From: Magnetospirillum moscoviense
GTDB taxonomy: Bacteria; Pseudomonadota; Alphaproteobacteria; Rhodospirillales; Magnetospirillaceae
Direction of reading: 5' to 3'
NCBI RefSeq assembly: GCF_001650635.1
Contig: NZ_LWQU01000137.1
Coordinates: 1-38,612, forward strand
Length of the DNA: 38,612 bases
How positions within the stretch are numbered: position 1 is the first letter of the stretch; every line of letters begins with the position of its first letter. Below are positions 37,320-38,612 of the stretch, one piece after another. A model generated the notes under the pieces. That model was given only the letters and a program-made list of their open reading frames with translations. It had not been told where the DNA came from and searched no databases. The translations under genes and the position numbers were made by a program.

Positions 37320-38114
37320 ATGTCGGGTTCGATCCTTCTCAACCTTCTGGCCCTGGTCAGTCTGCTTCCCGCCGCCTTGCTGGCGTTTCGCCCAGTGGCG
37401 GCGCGCGACGGCGTGTTCTGGGGCGCGATCATCTTCGCCGCCGCCGGCTCGGGCGCGTGGGCCTGGCTGCAATTGTCGCAATCCTGGCAGACCGACCTGG
37501 GCGTCGCCCTGTGGGTCAGCATCGCCACCACCTTGCTGTTGTTCGCCGCCCTGGCGGCCTTTTCCCGGGTGGGATGGCGCCTGGCGCCGCTGGTGATGCC
37601 CTATCTGCTGCTGCTGGGCCTGTTGGCCTCGGTGATCAGCGGGCACGGGCAGCCGATGGTGGCCAGCGCTCCGGCGGTGTGGCTGGACCTGCATATCCTG
37701 GTGTCGGTGCTGACCTATGGGCTTTTGACCCTGGCGGCCATGGCCTCGCTGGCGGTATTTCTGCAGGAACGCGCCCTGAAGAAGAAGCGCCCCGGCCCGT
37801 TGACCCGCATGCTGCCGGCGGTGGTCGAGGGCGAATCTTTGAGCGGATGCCTGTTGATGGCCGGCCAGATCATTCTGGGGCTGGGGATCGCCACCGGCAT
37901 GGCCACCCAGTATTTCGAAACCGGATCGTTGCTGCGCCTGGACCACAAGGCGCTGTTGTCGCTGGTGTCGTTCGCCCTGATCGGCGCCCTGCTGCTGGGT
38001 CACCGGGTCTGCGGCGTGCGCGGCCGCCTGGCCGCCCGCGTGGTGTTGGTGGCCTATCTGCTGGTCACCCTGGCCTATCCTGGCGTCAAGTTCGTCACCC
38101 AGGTCCTGCTGTAA
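37320..38114 (+). CDS. Cytochrome c assembly-like membrane protein (CcsA/YpjD family)
   Basis: A 264-residue protein with about eight membrane helices, of the family that includes CcsA and YpjD. The conserved region LDLHILVSVLTYGLLTLAAM carries a His likely to touch haem, and LDHKALLSLVSFALIGALLL carries another. The tryptophan-rich WWD motif of true haem exporters is not evident, so haem handling is an inference. The ATG at 37320 has no Shine-Dalgarno, while TATAGT lies 7 bp upstream at 37307-37312. It diverges from ispDF, and an IS110 element follows at once. Confidence 0.85.
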   Translation: MSGSILLNLLALVSLLPAALLAFRPVAARDGVFWGAIIFAAAGSGAWAWLQLSQSWQTDLGVALWVSIATTLLLFAALAAFSRVGWRLAPLVMPYLLLLGLLASVISGHGQPMVASAPAVWLDLHILVSVLTYGLLTLAAMASLAVFLQERALKKKRPGPLTRMLPAVVEGESLSGCLLMAGQIILGLGIATGMATQYFETGSLLRLDHKALLSLVSFALIGALLLGHRVCGVRGRLAARVVLVAYLLVTLAYPGVKFVTQVLL

Positions 38115-38612
38115 TACCAACCGGCCAATGAATTGATGGGGTGGACGGCCCCTGCTCACCGGCGTCGCAATGCGCCAAGATGGTGGTTGTCGAGACACAC
38201 CATTCGAGGGGACCGTCCATGACCGAGATTAGCACGATTGGGTTGGATCTGGCGAAGCGGGTCTTCCAGGTTCACGGTATTGATGAGGCTGGTGCGGTAA
38301 CGCTTCGGCGGCAATTGCGTCGGAGCGAGGTCGTAAGATTCTTCGCCAAGTTGGCGTCCTGCGTTGTCGGAATGGAAGCGTGTGCCTCGTCCCATTATTG
38401 GGCCCGGGTTCTGTCCAAGCTGGGCCACGAAGTTCGGTTGATTCCGCCATCTGAGGTCAAGCCTTACGTCAAGCGGGGACGGAAGAACGACGCAGCCGAC
38501 GCGGCGGCGATTGCCGAGGCGGTGACGCGGCCGCACATGCGATTCGTTCCGGTCAAGAGCGAGGACACCCAGGCCGTTCTCATGCTCCATCGCGCCCGCC
38601 GCCTTCTGGTCG
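38115..38612 (+). mobile_element. IS110-family element, left part only
   Basis: DNA after the ypjD-like stop leads into an IS110-type transposase that runs off the window. The left end lies somewhere between 38115 and about 38150; no terminal inverted repeat is expected for this family and none is seen. At most 104 bp of noncoding DNA precedes the transposase. The right end is outside the window. Confidence 0.75.
38219..38612 (+). CDS. IS110-family DEDD transposase (partial)
   Basis: The first 131 residues of an IS110-type transposase are visible. The RuvC-like domain begins STIGLDLAKRVFQVHG with the first catalytic Asp, then VVGMEACASSHYWARVL with the Glu, and KRGRKNDAADAAAIAEAV with the paired Asp residues. 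CGAGGGG lies before the ATG. The Ser-containing C-terminal domain is beyond the window, so completeness cannot be judged. No frameshift is seen in the part present. Confidence 0.93.
   Translation, partial: MTEISTIGLDLAKRVFQVHGIDEAGAVTLRRQLRRSEVVRFFAKLASCVVGMEACASSHYWARVLSKLGHEVRLIPPSEVKPYVKRGRKNDAADAAAIAEAVTRPHMRFVPVKSEDTQAVLMLHRARRLLV

Overview
The window is GC-rich chromosomal DNA. Its gene families, gene order and promoter style point to an alphaproteobacterium, most likely Rhodospirillales and Magnetospirillum/Phaeospirillum-like. Signs are MucR, a RibBX-type protein, HpnCDE, a K+-independent H+-pyrophosphatase, a fused IspDF, a CBP3-type chaperone, and the plsX-fabH-ihfA-merR block. No single gene fixes the genus. 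Nearly all of the window is conserved core genome; two insertion sequences and one toxin-antitoxin pair are the clear accessory DNA.

Layout. (1) 1-4371: a DUF815 ATPase (minus) diverges from yajC-secD-secF and an Mth938/NDUFAF3-like gene. (2) 4403-5998: a complete 1515-bp IS1182-type element has inserted into the loop of a REP-like hairpin. (3) 6044-7332: pal and sodB, both minus, each followed by a hairpin terminator. (4) 7432-11111: the squalene operon hpnC-hpnD-hpnE (minus), with a divergent NDUFAF6-like squalene/phytoene-synthase homologue. (5) 11182-13654: a small membrane protein, a membrane GH17 glucan enzyme and a periplasmic pentapeptide-repeat protein. (6) 13780-18012: metY and hemB (minus), a 3-hydroxyisobutyryl-CoA hydrolase with a small coupled gene, and mucR. 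(7) 18353-28187: rpiB-glyA-nrdR-ribD-ribE-ribBX-ribH-nusB-thiL, a membrane protein and hppA. (8) 28208-33568: terminator, dispersed inverted repeat, bamE (minus), CBP3 chaperone, yceD-like gene, rpmF, plsX, fabH, ihfA and merR. (9) 33577-34447: tRNA-Pro(GGG) with its promoter and hairpins, then a toxin-antitoxin pair. (10) 34584-38114: a GT-B-like protein, cutA, ispDF (minus) and a CcsA/YpjD-like membrane protein. (11) about 38115 to the end: the start of an IS110-family element cut by the window edge.

The genes group into protein secretion and envelope work (YajC-SecDF, Pal, BamE), isoprenoid and hopanoid supply (IspDF, HpnCDE), riboflavin, one-carbon and thiamine metabolism, tetrapyrrole synthesis, phospholipid and fatty-acid initiation, and respiratory assembly factors (Mth938, NDUFAF6-like, CBP3, YpjD-like).

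I found no CRISPR array, phage module, magnetosome gene or clearly new multi-gene system. The most notable points are the exact insertion of the IS into a REP hairpin loop, competing hairpins ahead of rpmF, the degenerate second domain of RibBX, a MucR finger lacking its usual fourth ligand, and an uncharacterised membrane GH17 locus.
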